Below, piece by piece: positions 8,704 to 21,599 of a DNA stretch of 64,000 nucleotides. The stretch's first letter is position 1. Every line of letters starts with the position of its first letter. Where the stretch lies: the NCBI GenBank assembly GCA_024516155.1, contig JAJJXM010000081.1:124001-188000 (forward strand). The letters run 5' to 3'. A model generated the notes under the pieces. That model ran no database searches, was not told where the DNA came from, and worked only from the letters and a program-made list of their open reading frames with translations. A program made the translations under genes and the position numbers. This stretch comes from Pyronema omphalodes. Taxonomy: Eukaryota > Ascomycota > Pezizomycetes > Pezizales > Pyronemataceae.

Positions 8704-11700
8704 TTTTCGATGGTCATTTTCGCTGCTGCAGATACCACCGGACATTCTCCTCGTTTTATTGGAAACGTGTCGCACTGTTTACCAATTTTGTACATTCAAC
8801 AACAAGCAAGAAAACTCCCTCCGCAATATTTTAGATCTTCACCTTTAATATTGGAAAGCTTAAAGTACATTTACCTCCGGTACCATATACTTACCTACGA
8901 TATTATTTACCTTAGACCGGTTTTCGCATGCCCATGCTGCCATTATTCTTGGTGGCGATTATACCAGATCGATCAGTAACACGATAGCGCTATACTTATC
9001 CATAGGCCAAGGTGAGCCATCCGAGTTGGTAATACTGAAACTGAATTAATCATGACAGACATTTGTGTGTGATCTCACAATGTTTTTGAGTGGCTTTGGG
9101 TACTTCTGTCGCTTGAGGTTGTGTTTGAGTCCTGTCAACTCAATCCTGTAGGACCATTTTGTTGACCTTCACAAAAACAGACGGACCAGTCAAAGATCTT
9201 CAGATGCCTGCAGTATGATCACTGCCAGCATCGACGGAAAAACGCAGAAATTGAGTGCTTCACACTCTGAGAACATCCAAATCCACCAATCTCCGGAATT
9301 GAGAAGAAGTGCATCATGAGGAATCACTACACGCGAGCGAAAGACTACATCCATAACGACCCACATCCATAGAAAGACTACATCCATAACGACCCGCAAG
9401 AACACAGCATCCTCATCCCTCATTATCACACATAGCTCCAGACGCAGCACGATGTCTCAATGCATGATGTAAATGGAGTTTGCAGTCTCTTGGAATATTG
9501 TAATACCATCACCCTCACTTGCAGCTGGATCAGAACACTACCCGTCACATAATTTTGTCGTCCCAAGATATTACAAACAGCTGTGGTTATTTTACCACAT
9601 CTTCTCTTCAATAAAAGTATAAAATGTTTCGGCAATCGCATTCTGTTTCTATAATCGAACTGCTACCTGCACTCGCCAGTCAATTCCACGGAATTCCCGC
9701 GGAGGCTATCGGGCAAATGATTTTGCGAGCAGGCCGTCACTGTTTCATTCAAAAAATTCCTTTTTCCTTCTGTTGTTACTCCCTTTCAGTATTTTCAACG
9801 CTAATATTGTGGTTATGGTTCAGGCATCGGTGCTAAGTTTCTGATGTCGAGGTCGAGTGATTGTCCGTGAGGTTGCGATATTTCTGCATGATAACCTAGT
9901 GGTGGAAATGAAAATCGTTCCGTGATCATAGCCTGATGGCTGTGATAATGTGCTTGCGGTATTCGGGGCCATTTATAAACCTTGTGATGACAAAGGTATT
10001 TCATATGCTACAGCGGTGGGAGCAATCATTCGCAGTCACTGCAGTCGTCGAATGATCCCAGAATACAGTCAGTTTGGTCTTATTAAAATGTTGCCGTTTT
10101 CAGAACTAAGAAGAATGGTGTACGCTTGTACTGATATTGCATGATTTCTGATGGCCTAGTCCGTTATATTACAATCATTTTTGCTCAGCCAGACCCAATA
10201 TCACACCTGTACGCGGAGCAAAATGTTCGAAGATTCACATAAAGCTTGGCTTCATGATTACCGTTGCCCCCCTATCTGGTTCTTCGTGTTGTACGATACA
10301 ATGCAGCTTCATGGTCAAGGTATTTGCCCCTGTTGCGGCGTTAATCGGACCGGTCGGTGTGCCGAAGTTTGAGGCTCATCCGCGAAGAATGGTGAGTGAC
10401 CGCCGGTCTCAGATATGTACACTAAGGGAATGTGGTTTAACGGATTTCAACAAAATTTATGTCTCATAATTGATTTTTCATCAGCATAGTTGATGGTAAT
10501 TCATACAAAATAAACGGTGTTTTCTGAAAACCAACTGCATAATTTATTCCCCTATTTTTGCAAGTTTTCTACGACACAGATCCTATCACGACTCCAATAC
10601 TAAATTCTATGTCATTGTCTCTAGCTGCAAGTTTTACTCCGTTTATTGTGGTATCGTATTTGGGGTGTGTGTTATGCATTACCTCCCCGTCATATTTTCA
10701 TGGTATATTCCACTGGCTGGTCACCATGGATTATGGCTTCCGCCCCGAGAAGCATGCAGGCTCAGTATTCTTCCTTACGGCAAAGAGCATGCTGCATGAC
10801 CAACAAGTCTTCAATAACTCAGTTGCGCCATCGTTTTCCTGGAATGTGGAACATACACTTAGCACCGGTCGGTCTGATACGGCTGCAATCCTCTTTGCTT
10901 GTTTATTCACCTACTATATCCCCAAGCACGTCGTGTTCCTCGGCTGTTGTATCTGTTCTGTGATACCGAATTATCTCTGGGCATTAGGGCTATTGAAGAA
11001 CCAAGATCTCACATTCATTCTACAGTTTTTCACTTGCCGAGTCTGTGTGCATACGCTATCCTTCAGGTAGAGGCACAAGAAAACCTCATTGCTGCAGTAA
11101 GGCTCGATACGAGCTGGTTGGGATTGATTCCTACAGTAAGGCCAAGTGCATACGTTATGTTTGATCGGCATCACTTCACAGTATATAGGACACTCGATTG
11201 GCATGGAAGTACCCTCACGATGTTGATATCCAATTTGGTTAGTAATCGGAAAGGATTCATGCAACGATCACTCGTATCTATCGGTTGGGATAGTGTATCG
11301 AAAACACTCAACACCGGATGCTCACGGATAAAGCATAACCACATAGTTGTTCATCACAGTAACTAGGCTAATGTTGTTCAAAACTTTCTGTATGCATAAA
11401 ATATTTGTCGTCGTATTGCCTACCAGGTTGTATTCGTAGCCAGTCAGGCTGCAGGATTAGTTACACAACGGTCTCGGAGAAGGATCTGCCTACCCTACAG
11501 TGTCTTACCTTTCTGGGATTGATATCCGCCGTGCAACCTGCGCGGTAAATATGTTTGTCTTTCAATACGATTGTGCAGTTCCATGGTATCCAGTCATTTG
11601 AAGTGCTTCTAGCATCCAGGGCTTGAACCCATTGTGTTCCGTGATAGTCAAATACGAATTCATCGCGGTGGAAACAACCGTTTGCGGATATAATAATAGT

Positions 11701-12000
11701 CATGACCTCCCAATATGCTTTTCCTGGTGTTTCCGATTTATCGGATCTCCAATCGAAGAGTTTTTAATAGTTCGTCAGGTTTTAGTGGCGGCTGTTGCAT
11801 AGGCATGAAATCTTGTACAGATCGGGAAAGGATGTAAGGAACACCCAGTGTTGATGAGGCCTTGATTTGAAATGTAGAATAACACAACAGACTTCAATCG
11901 TCATAGAATACTGGTGTCTAGCACTAGTAAAAATAATTGGTAAAAAACGTTACACATGGACCTTGTATTTTTCCTGCTAATGCTTGAGACGAAACGTGAA
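8704..12000. other. Long gene-poor interval
   Basis: No family recognised. A frame on the plus strand stays open for 170 codons at 10558-11070 and overlaps others at 10646-11366, but composition is not gene-like and no motif is visible. A 20-bp direct duplication is present near 9340-9385 (GACTACATCCATAACGACCC-like). I treat the rest as non-coding or decayed. Confidence 0.4.
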
Positions 12001-12006
12001 TATAAA
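12001..12006 (+). promoter_or_regulatory. TATA box of the small secreted protein gene
   Basis: TATAAA 147 bp upstream of the ATG at 12148, followed by a CT/CA-rich leader typical of fungal 5' UTRs. Confidence 0.55.
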
Positions 12007-12147
12007 GTCCGATGATTTCCCCCTCAAATACCTCCTCACCAAACAACGCATTCTTCTACATTATCAACAGCATCCCAGCAACTAACCAGTACTCCTACGC
12101 TTTTTTCTCTTTGCAATACCTCCCCACTAACCACACTATAGTCCACA

Positions 12148-12456
12148 ATGCAGTTCTCAACCCTTCTCTTCGCCGCCATCGCCTCCGTACCCCTCGCTCA
12201 AGCCGCGGGTATAATCATGTGCTACAACAGCGACTTCCAACGGCCCTGCCGCACCGCAAACACCGGATCAGGGGGTTGCATTAATGTAGCCTCAGACTGG
12301 AATGATCATATCTTCTCGGCCAGAGCTACGAATGGTCACTGTATCAACTTTGAGAATTCGGATTGTGGAGGAGCTCAGTATGCTACTATTGATGTTGAGG
12401 GGTGGAGGGGATTGCCGCAGGGACATTTGACCAGTAGTTTTAGGTGCTATGATTAG
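12148..12456 (+). CDS. Small secreted cysteine-rich protein (crystallin-like fold suspected)
   Basis: Single exon, 102 aa, ATG in a good context (CACAATG). Residues 1-19 form a classical signal peptide (MQFSTLLFAAIASVPLAQA), so the product should be secreted. The mature part is about 83 aa with six cysteines, enough for three disulfides. The second half, CINFENSDCGGAQY followed by a closing SSFRCYD, resembles the C-x-Y/F-x-D-x-x-C-G-G pattern and terminal S-F-x-C of small fungal beta/gamma-crystallin-like secreted proteins. That assignment is inference from the pattern. A TATA box lies at 12001. The role is unknown; small secreted Cys-rich proteins of fungi are often surface or effector-like, but nothing here proves that. 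Confidence 0.85.
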   Translation: MQFSTLLFAAIASVPLAQAAGIIMCYNSDFQRPCRTANTGSGGCINVASDWNDHIFSARATNGHCINFENSDCGGAQYATIDVEGWRGLPQGHLTSSFRCYD

Positions 12457-15400
12457 GCGGATTGGACTCAGGAATAGCGAGACCGGGAGAAACGGGGGAT
12501 TCGGGATTGATAGTTTCTTTGGAAATCTGCGGATGGCCTGTAGTTGGAAATTGATTATAATGTTTTCAAATGTCGTGAGCGAGTGATAAATTAAGATTTG
12601 AAACGTGAAGATTTGATTTGATTTGATTTTCTTGAACGTTGCCAACCTTCATGCTATAGTCCAAATACATTTTAAGGCTCTAGCTGTTATCACAGAGTCT
12701 CGCTGTGATCCGCCCCCAGAGCGTACTTTATTTCTTGGGTCTGTCGCCACCTCTCTTCTTTTCTGTTGGTTTTCATTCTCGTCGTTACATCTTGGCGCCC
12801 TGTTTGCTCTTCTCCCACTCGGCACTCTCACCCCGTTATTCGCAACCTGCCCCTGCTCTCCTCTGCTGAAATTTGAAGAAAATAATAGAAGTTAACGAAC
12901 ATAAATTACGTCTATAATCATATATGATATCCGTAAAGAATAGTCAGTATAGAATTAAAACCCGCCCCATTCCGAATACATTTCCAACACCCAAAGCTTA
13001 CAGAACCACATTACCCACAACAACGCCATCCAGGTTAATTTCCATATATTTCCGCCATCTAAAACCGCCTTACCCGCCCCAGTCACTTTTCATCCAGAGA
13101 TGGGACTTAAAAAGCCTCAGGCAATGCCGATCACCATAAATCCTGATTGCACTGCCATATCTGAAAAAACATACTGCAAAAACTATTGTCACCTTCAGTA
13201 ATCCATCACCATCAAGTGGTCACAAACACAACCACATACATCTTGTTAAAAGATGCATACGACAGATGCTATTTCTCCCTAGATGCAAGACTTCGATATT
13301 ACGACGGAAAAGCCGTACCTTATCTCTACCAGCACGTACATTTACAGACGTTTATAGCATCTTACTCCGCCAAAAAGAATTCATAAGTGGCAAAACTTAT
13401 ACACATTACAGGATACATCCTCGGCGTAAATAGCTTAATGATATTCCATCTATCTCCATGCAATGATATCAAAGTTTTGTTCCGCCAATTTCTGCTTTAA
13501 AACAAAATACAAGAATAGCCATCATTTCCACGCATACTTCCAATATTCCTCGGTAGATCTCTGTGAATCTGCTCATCAGCAAGTCAAACTCTGAGGACCT
13601 TTGAGAAGGCGTCGTAGAGGAACGTCAGGAATGAGTAACAGGATTCAGAAGCCCGACGATGTTTTTTGTTGGAGAATCTGTATATACTATCTTGTGATGT
13701 GAGACCTCAAAAGGACGATTGAGATGTGGCGATTTCTGCATCCGATTCAAGTCCACAGACATGTTACAAATTTGATATACCAGCAGGTATAAACATAGTT
13801 TCTGATGTAGCAGAAGGGATGAAGAATCGGTAATCTCGTATCGTTGGAGCTGAATATATGAAGTTATCCATTTTATACGGTGCATACGTCCTACCATGCC
13901 CGAGCGATAAATCAAGATCCGCTGTCGGTGGTTCAAATCAAACCCAATCGCACCTCAAAGCACTAGTATATCCATTAAAACGTCATACACCCGTGCATTT
14001 ATGACGTATAGGTGGGTCAATGTATGATATCGTCCGGTTACCACTATGTGAAAAAGATGAAGAAGGAAATGGAATACATTGTTTGTCTCGACATGAGCGA
14101 GTGATACAACAAGACTCAACTCAGCAGCTTCAAATAAAACCAAATTACAGCCCAAAGAACCACCATTCACCATGCTCCATAAACTAACCTTCTCTTGAAC
14201 ACCCCAGTATTCCCAATCCTCAATCTCACACTCTCATTCCCAATTTCATTCATTCATTCATCATACTGTCCATACCATGCTAGTTTCCATAACGGTTCAA
14301 CCTCGTACTCACCCCGTAGATTCCCTTTCAATCCTCATGATGGATCTTACCAGCCTTAGGAGAGCAAGTAAAAAACTATCGCTATGACTATCAATAGCAA
14401 TATCAATACTTGATATCACCATGACATTATTATCTCCGTACCTACAATTTTTCGAAACCATACCCCAGGACTTGTTACATCGAAGCTCTGCATACCTTAA
14501 GAACAGAGACAGCACAAGGAGAATTAACATGGTCATATCGGGAAGCGTGTATTATACTTAGACGCGACTTCAGACGCGTGGTATAAGATATTGGCACAAA
14601 GCGGCTGAATTCATGACTTTTAAATGGTAACATCATATGTTTGTCCTGATAACGGCTGGAAGGGGCGATTTTATGGTTTCTGTAGTTTTTATGCTGTTAT
14701 TATCAGGGCTATTGTCTGGATCGGGAAATGCAATATCTCGCGAAAGGAAACTATCCAGACACTGGATCTTTGACTTTTGAAAAAAATTAAAATCAAGATT
14801 AAAAAAGCTAAAAATAAAGAATACAAACATTAAGAAAAAAAAAAAGCACACAACACAACACCACACCGCTCCTTCATGAACCCCCCCAAAGTAAGTAAGT
14901 ACCCAGCCACTAAACCAACTCCAGCCACTTCATCCTTATCCCTATCCTTATCCCCTTTTCCATCAGTCTCGGTCTGGACTCAGGAGCCAGCATCTTGAAA
15001 CCTTGAAACCTTGAAACCTCGAGACGGAAATATACGATATCATTACCATCTCTTCATTCAGGTATGCAATAATCACCACTTTCAACATCAAAACCCCGAA
15101 CATTACTACCACGAGCATCTAATACATAACTTCAACTTCCAACTTCCAACTTCCAACTGCTACCTTGAACATACACCATCCTAGAACACGTAACACACCA
15201 TCCACCGACTCGGCACAATGCCATAACCCCTACTGTATCATAATCATCATAGAGGAATAAATAGTGAATCATGCCAGGCGTCTGAGGGTTCATTCTTTGT
15301 ATGTACTAATTGATGATAGATACATCCATAGGTATACATATCGGATCGATATTTCCAGGTATTTGTGGTGAAGATCTAACTGTTGAGGAACGAACGGGAT

Positions 15401-15457
15401 CCGCAAATCCTCGAATCCTCAAAATCATGAATATTGGAATAAGACGAGAGAATAATC
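12457..15457. other. AT-rich interval without a recognised gene
   Basis: Only short frames are present (for example 104 codons at 13625-13936 minus), with no motif. From about 14880 the DNA becomes repetitive on a small scale: short direct repeats such as CTTGAAAC and AACTTCC in tandem lead into the minisatellite cluster. Confidence 0.45.
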
Positions 15458-15850
15458 GAATCCTCAAATCCTCAAATCCTCAAATCCTCAAATCCTCAAT
15501 TCCTCAATTCCTCAATTCCTCAATTCCTCAATTCCTCAATTCCTCAATTCCTCAATTCCTCAATTCCTCAATTCCTCAATTCCTCAATTCCTCAATTCCT
15601 CAATTCCTCAATTCCTCAATTCCTCAATTCCTCAATTCCTCAATTCCACCAATATTTAAATAAGACCAGAGAATGCTGGAATCCTCGAATAAGAGAATAA
15701 GAGAATAAGAGAATAAGAGAATAAGAGAATAAGAGAATAAGAGAATAAGAGAATAAGAGAATAAGAGAATAAGATAATAAGAGAACCATCGAACCATCGA
15801 ATCATCGAATCATCGAATCATCGAATCATCGAATCATCGAATCCTCGAAT
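15458..15850. repeat. Compound octanucleotide minisatellite (four unit types)
   Basis: Successive arrays share an 8-bp period but not a unit: AATCCTCA (about 5 copies, 15458-15498), AATTCCTC (about 19 copies, 15498-15649), AATAAGAG (about 11 copies, 15688-15782), then AACCATCG/AATCATCG (about 7 copies, 15784-15850). Every unit starts with AA followed by T or C. A plus-strand frame crosses the second array only because 24 bp equals three units; it is not a gene. Confidence 0.9.
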
Positions 15851-16493
15851 CATGACTCCTCGGGAAGAAAATCCGAGAATCTGGGAATCCGGCGATTCAA
15901 AAATAAGAGAAGGGAATAAGAGTAGAGAACAGAATAACAGAATAACAGAAGGGCCGGTTTACATTATCTGGTAATGGGTACGTTATTTGCAGGGGATTAG
16001 GTATGGGGTATAATTAATTTGGAGATTGTTCCACCACGACCCCCGGCCCTCCATGTGTCCTGGTGTATTACCGAAGGGCGAGGTGGGGCGGGGGGTATAA
16101 GTATTGTATGAAGACTGTATGTCAAACACTAGACAACCACAACCGGCTAACAAATTCTGGGTTACAGAGATCATATGTGTCATTTTTCCGGAATATAAGT
16201 AGTAAGAAATGAAAAACGGGATTCCTCTCCGCTTTCTTTATAGTGTACAAAAATCCACTAACATCATTATCATTTTCAAATCACAGACTTCACGAATATC
16301 ACCTGAGCGAGCGGTAAAGTACTGTAATCAAAGTTCATAATTCAATTAAAGTCATTACGCATAGCATCTACATCATTCTCGTATTATACATCCCCATCCC
16401 CATCCCCATCATTAAACCTATCATAATCTGTATCATTCATTAATCATTACCCTCTATCCTTGTCCTAGCTCCCTATTCTCCATCCTAAACCCC
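15851..16493. other. Intergenic, 3' flank of the SUR7-like gene
   Basis: AT-rich with remnants of the octamer repeats (AATAACAG) up to 15950 and a CATCCC microrepeat at about 16390-16410. No gene seen. Confidence 0.5.
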
Positions 16494-18031
16494 CTAAACC
16501 CTCTCCCTCCTTCCCCATCCGCGTCTACTCTCCCGCATCTCCCTCTCCTCATAAACCCCCTCCTTTCCGCGTCCCCTATGTCTCCCACAACAACAAACCA
16601 CACACCAACTCATCACCACCAGTAACAAACACGCCACCGCCGCCCACGTCATTCCCAAAAACTTCCCCGACCGATCCGCACTAACATTAATCTGCGCAGC
16701 CTTCTGATTAAAAATATCCCTTACACGCGTCGCAAACACCGTCGCAATAGCCGATGCCACACCCAGCGCCAACAACGCCAGGAAGGCTACGAGCTGATTC
16801 AGGAATTCTAGTAATCTAGATGCCATAAACCCCGCTAGCCCGGTTAGGATGGATACACCTGCCAGTATTACACCGACTAGGTAGAGGATGTTCATGACTT
16901 TGTAGGCGGTTTTGAGGGCGTTGACAACACGGTTTACATCCTGCGTGGGGAAGTTGAGTTGTTCTAGGGTGACGCCTTTGAGGAGGTCGGATTCTAGGAT
17001 TGCGACGGGGTCGAATTCGAAGGGGAATTGCGGGGTGGTGCAGTTGGTTATTAGTTCCCGGGTGCTGTGGCTGTTGTTGTCTTGGATGGAGGAACCCCGG
17101 CAGTAGGTGCTGGGATAGGCGGAGTAGTAGTCGTGCAGGCCGAGGTTGCGGGCGGCGGTGTTCAGGATGTTGCCGATTTCGCCGGAGGGGAGTCGGGAGA
17201 GGACTGCGTCTACGGCGGAGTTGCCGGGGTTTATGCCAGCGGTGGAGAGGAGGGAGGGGATGTCGACGTTGGTGCCGATTTGCGTGGTGTTGACCTATGC
17301 GGTGGGTTAACTGGGGTTTGCAATGAGGAAGAAGGGAAATATTATACCCGTAAGATAAAAACATCGGTAAGAAATTTGGGATCCTTTCCAGAAAGCAGTG
17401 TAAGGAGTGATAAAATAAACGCGGCGATGCTAAGCGCGATTGGAAATATTGCTGCCAGACGAATCATGATTTCCCAGATGACTTTACAGATTGTCCAGGG
17501 AGGTTTAAGACGGATAAAGAATCCCTGGATTGGGTTATAGTGAAGGTCTAATCCGAGTGGAGGTTGTCCTGGTTGTGTTGTGTCTCTTGCCGTTTGTTCT
17601 TCCGTAGAATTATTATCGTTTCTTTGTTCTCTTGGTGTTTGATCGTCGTTTAACCTATTTTCGTTTCGTTGTTCTCGTAGACTCGATCGGATACGTGCTC
17701 TCTGTTTCCGTTCTCCTGGTAGTAATGATGGTGCTGGTAATAGTGATTGTGATCTCCGGTGTAACTCGATATCGATATCCCTTTCTTCTCGCACCTAACG
17801 AGTCGTCGGTGGTGTAATAGCTGTCGCTTCAACCCTCGCAGCTCCGGACATGTCTGGTATAAGTATTAATCCCTCTTCGTGCAACCGGTTTATCTCTTCA
17901 CGCACGACAGATGACGTGGTATCTCCTGCTGCGCCTGGTCTGGTAACGACGCGACTGGTGACTGATGACCGGGGCGTTGCAAGGAGGTCTCCTGGGTCTG
18001 CAGTTGCAGCAGGGAAATCAATGACGTACAT
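16494..18031 (-). CDS. SUR7/PalI-family four-TM membrane protein
   Basis: Proposed exons 18031-17800, 17733-17348 and 17294-16494 (472 aa). The last intron (17347-17295, GTATAA...CATAG) is well supported. The first (donor GTTAGG, 17799-17734) is inferred because it removes an in-frame TAG at 17797-17795; a shorter 306-aa protein from the ATG at 17467 is the conservative alternative. Topology fits the SUR7 family: TM1 about residues 168-192, a long outer loop containing YYSAYPSTYCRGS and a second cysteine in NCTTPQFPFEFDP, then TM2 340-363, TM3 374-394, TM4 421-442, and a short basic tail. SUR7/PalI proteins mark eisosome-type plasma-membrane domains or act in ambient-pH sensing. An upstream frame (MLRKREC..., 18147) ending in a GTATGT donor could be a further 5' exon. 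Confidence 0.8.
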
Positions 18032-21000
18032 ACCTGCGCAGGGAAGCCATAAACACAGGATCCTCCCACCGCCAAGACAATCAAGACGATCATTCTATTT
18101 CTAGGCTCCAGCAGCGATGAGGCCGCGCATTCTCTTTTTCTAAGCATGAAAAATACATCAAATCCTCACAAAATGTATCCAAAAATTGACAGACGAGAAA
18201 TACCGACTCCATACAAATTCATAGTATTGCATCATGCATAGAACCCAGAACTGCGGAGTCGTCTCCGAAACCTTTGCTCCCGCGAACTGCAGACTGCAGG
18301 CTGTAATGCGAACTCCGCCCCCTTCCACGCGGCTGATGTCTTATTTATGGAGCGGACCCAGGACCAGTCGGATGGATCCTTTGTTAGGTAAACAAAAAGT
18401 GCATGTTCCATAGAAAGGGTCGTAACTCGTAACCCTGGATGAACGCCAAGGTCTTGTCGTGGTTCTGGCATGATGACGATGAGTCGATGACAGGAGGGTG
18501 GACCCGGGTGACAGGTTACGTGTGCGAAGCCCCAAGCCCGAAGCCTGGGAACTGTTAAACGAAAGAAAAGCAGGAATAAACAGCAAACAAACAAACAAAC
18601 GAAAAATGCAAACAAGGGCTATCCAAAAAGCATATGGAGGGAGGTATTCACAGAAAAAGAAAAAAAAAAAACATGGTAAATAGCAACTTCCGGTCGGTAT
18701 TCAGCAAAAAGAAAAAGGAAAAGAAAAGTAAAAGTAAAAGGAACAGTTTCGTTGTCATCTATCATCTATCCAATCCTTTACACCACACGATCGCACGAGA
18801 AACTTGGTTCTGGATCGATATGATCGATATGTACCCCACCACCACGTGAACTCAGCAACCCTGGTTTACCTTGATTTATCACAAACACAAACACAAACAC
18901 AAACAAATACTGCACGTGATCCATATCTCCTTTCCTCCTATCCCTTCCCTCCATGCATCTATGCATCGCTCCATTTCTCCCTCCATAAATCCCCCAGATC
19001 CCCCAGATCAGCATCACAGCACGCGCAATCAACCCCGAAAACTAAAAACCAAAAACCAAAAACTAAACAAAAGCTTTCATGTCGGGTAATCACCGAGGCT
19101 GGCCAACCCCTCCAACCTCTCCAACCCCGGATCTACGTCCTCAGCTCAACTCAGCCCCTTCAGCCCCTTCAGCCCCTTCAGCCTCATGAAAGTAGGAAGA
19201 TATTTTTAGACAGCGCTGCAGCAGCCATCGCTACAGTAGCTCGGGCCGATCACACCATGCATACATAGCGGACACGTCGGGCCGAACTAAGGTATGCAGG
19301 TATGCAGGTATGTACGTATACGCGGCATCGGTAGTACAGCACCTTCGGATCAGCCCTACATAGAAGGCGTCGTATACTGTGAGGCTGTGTATGGGATCTT
19401 CGGGTGATGGTGATGGGTGATGGATAACAGCGATACAACACAGCTATAGCACGACACAGCTCGGATAGGATAGGATGCGGGATGGGTTATTTGCGAGAAA
19501 AAGCTATGTAAAGAAGAGAAAAAGAAAAACAAAATAGAGGATATCGGTCAGGTGCGGTGGGTTTGATAAAGATTTGTAACGAATATGGAAAAGATAGAAA
19601 TCATAGAAAAAATAAAAACTTATCATTAGAGGTCTATAAAAATAAAAATAAAATGGAATATGTAGGAATAGGAATAGAAGAGTAGGCTTGCTGATATGAA
19701 TTTTAGCGTTGGGGGAAAACGGATGGGCATATGTACTAGATAAGGCTGTAGGGGTAGGATGGCATAGTTACACATACACATACCAGACTTGCCCCAGCTA
19801 TGTATTATAACGCCATAAGGACGGATGTGATGTGTAGGGTATGTACCCGGGTATCACCGGATGAACCAGATTCTCCGGATTATCTGCGTCTAATAAAGCT
19901 AATAAAGATATCTATAACAAAAAACATTTGAACATCGATAAAACGATCCGGAGAGTTTTCCGCTCTTTGCTCTCTACTTCTTAAGATTCTTGCTGTATTC
20001 TTCTGTTTCATAGAATTATCAAAAGACTACTGATATATGTATATAAACAATGAAATATATCATCCCGCAAGTTATATTCCACAGCAAACAAATCAACAAT
20101 TGCCGATAAAAACTCGAGGTTGATAACTGACTGACTCCCGACAAATAGCAACCACCCTCCGATCCGTTACAGCAGCACACCGAACCACTCACTATCTTTC
20201 CAGACATATAACCCGTCATCTCCGTGAGTCCGAGTCAGTAGATATTATCACTTTACGGAAATCCTAGGTTCTGTCAGTGCACGGGGATTTTTGATACATT
20301 GCAGCCTGCAGGCTGATGTTACCTGTATTCTGTGGGGTTCTCAGGTATGAGGAGTTTACAGTTGTTTTGAAGTAGCTTGGGATGGGAAGTTGGTAAGCAG
20401 TGATGATGGGTAACGATTTTCGTGGGGGTTTGATGTTGATACCCCGAGAAATGGGAGTACTGAGAGGAGCGGTTGGGATGTTGGTTTTGCCGTGTTGTCC
20501 TGAACGTCAACCCACCGGGTCAATATTGGTTCGATGATTCTGAACATACAATAAGTTTTCATTATTAGAATTCTACCGGGTTTATCTACATTTTCTGTTA
20601 TAATTTCTTCTATATTAGATATGTAAAATAATCTACAATCAATATCCAAAAACCGCAATTTCCATAATCCAACCGCTTGTAGCCTGAAGTATTGAAACCA
20701 AGCATTGATTCTTTAACAGCCCGTAGAATATATATACTGGGGCACATACCACCAGCCCGCAATCCATTATATCTACAGATGTTGTTAACCTGAGGGACTT
20801 TGTCTTATACCTTCCTCATGCGACGCTTTTTAACTGGATTCACTCTTTAGTTGTGCTGTGAAGTTACAAATTCCATCCCACCGGCCTGGAAGTGGAAAAA
20901 GACCTGAAAATACAGAAAGACGTTTCTGTTGTTTTCGGGATAGTGATAGATAATGCTACGCGGTTGTATCGTTGTAAATTCATAAATTTATAAGATTATA

Positions 21001-21599
21001 TATTCTTTCACACTCTGCTACAAAAACAAACTCAACAACACTTAGTCCTCCGAAACAGAATTACAAGCCCATCCAAGAATCCCAAACAACACACAACCCC
21101 CACCAGAACCCAGGAGCCCAGGAGCCCAAGAACCAAGTAAATCCAGGTCCCTTACCAGCTCATCACAAACACCCATCAAAAGAAAAACACCAAAAAAAAA
21201 AAGAAAATACGTAATCCCCATTTACCTTCCCCCACGCGGCCACTGCAAAAAAAAAGAAAAACAACAATAGTGGTTGCAGTACGATGGAGTCCATTGACAG
21301 CCCAGACGGGAAGTATAAACCCGCCCAGCCCAGAACACTGAGAAAGACTTCTGACAGGTACCTTTCGACAGAAGATGTCAGCTTTGATAGATGGAAACAG
21401 ACGACGCCTTGACGGTCAAGCGTTGGTATGCGTAGTCGGCGCTAGCAGGCTTTGTTTCGAGGTATAATAAGAGGTAGCTACGAAACTTCAGGAAGATGCA
21501 GAGGATGCAATTTCGCATTAATCCACGCTTTATCTGGAGATAATGGAACTGGGATGGTGAATATTATCCAAATCCTGCGCAAGACGAGGAATACCGGGT
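18032..21599. other. Long interval without a firm gene
   Basis: Contains microsatellite-like runs: AAAC (18585-18600), ACAAAC (18880-18905), CAGCCCCTT (19155-19185), GTATGCAG (19290-19310). Open frames over these runs are artefacts of the repeats. One minus-strand stretch, 20356-20550, reads as a protein-like tail (PILTRWVDVQDNTAKPTS) after a possible TTCAG acceptor and could be a terminal exon, but I cannot build the rest. Confidence 0.4.

Noticed and set aside
10558..11070. A 170-aa plus-strand membrane protein
   Set aside because: It begins with a non-ATG codon, overlaps other equally open frames, and shows no domain or promoter.
15310..15663. A repeat protein of about 117 aa
   Set aside because: The frame exists only because 24 bp of the octamer minisatellite equals eight codons.
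18232..18615. A 127-aa secreted protein with a Phe/Cys/Leu-rich leader
   Set aside because: The apparent leader is the antisense of an AAAC microsatellite; the rest has no gene-like features.
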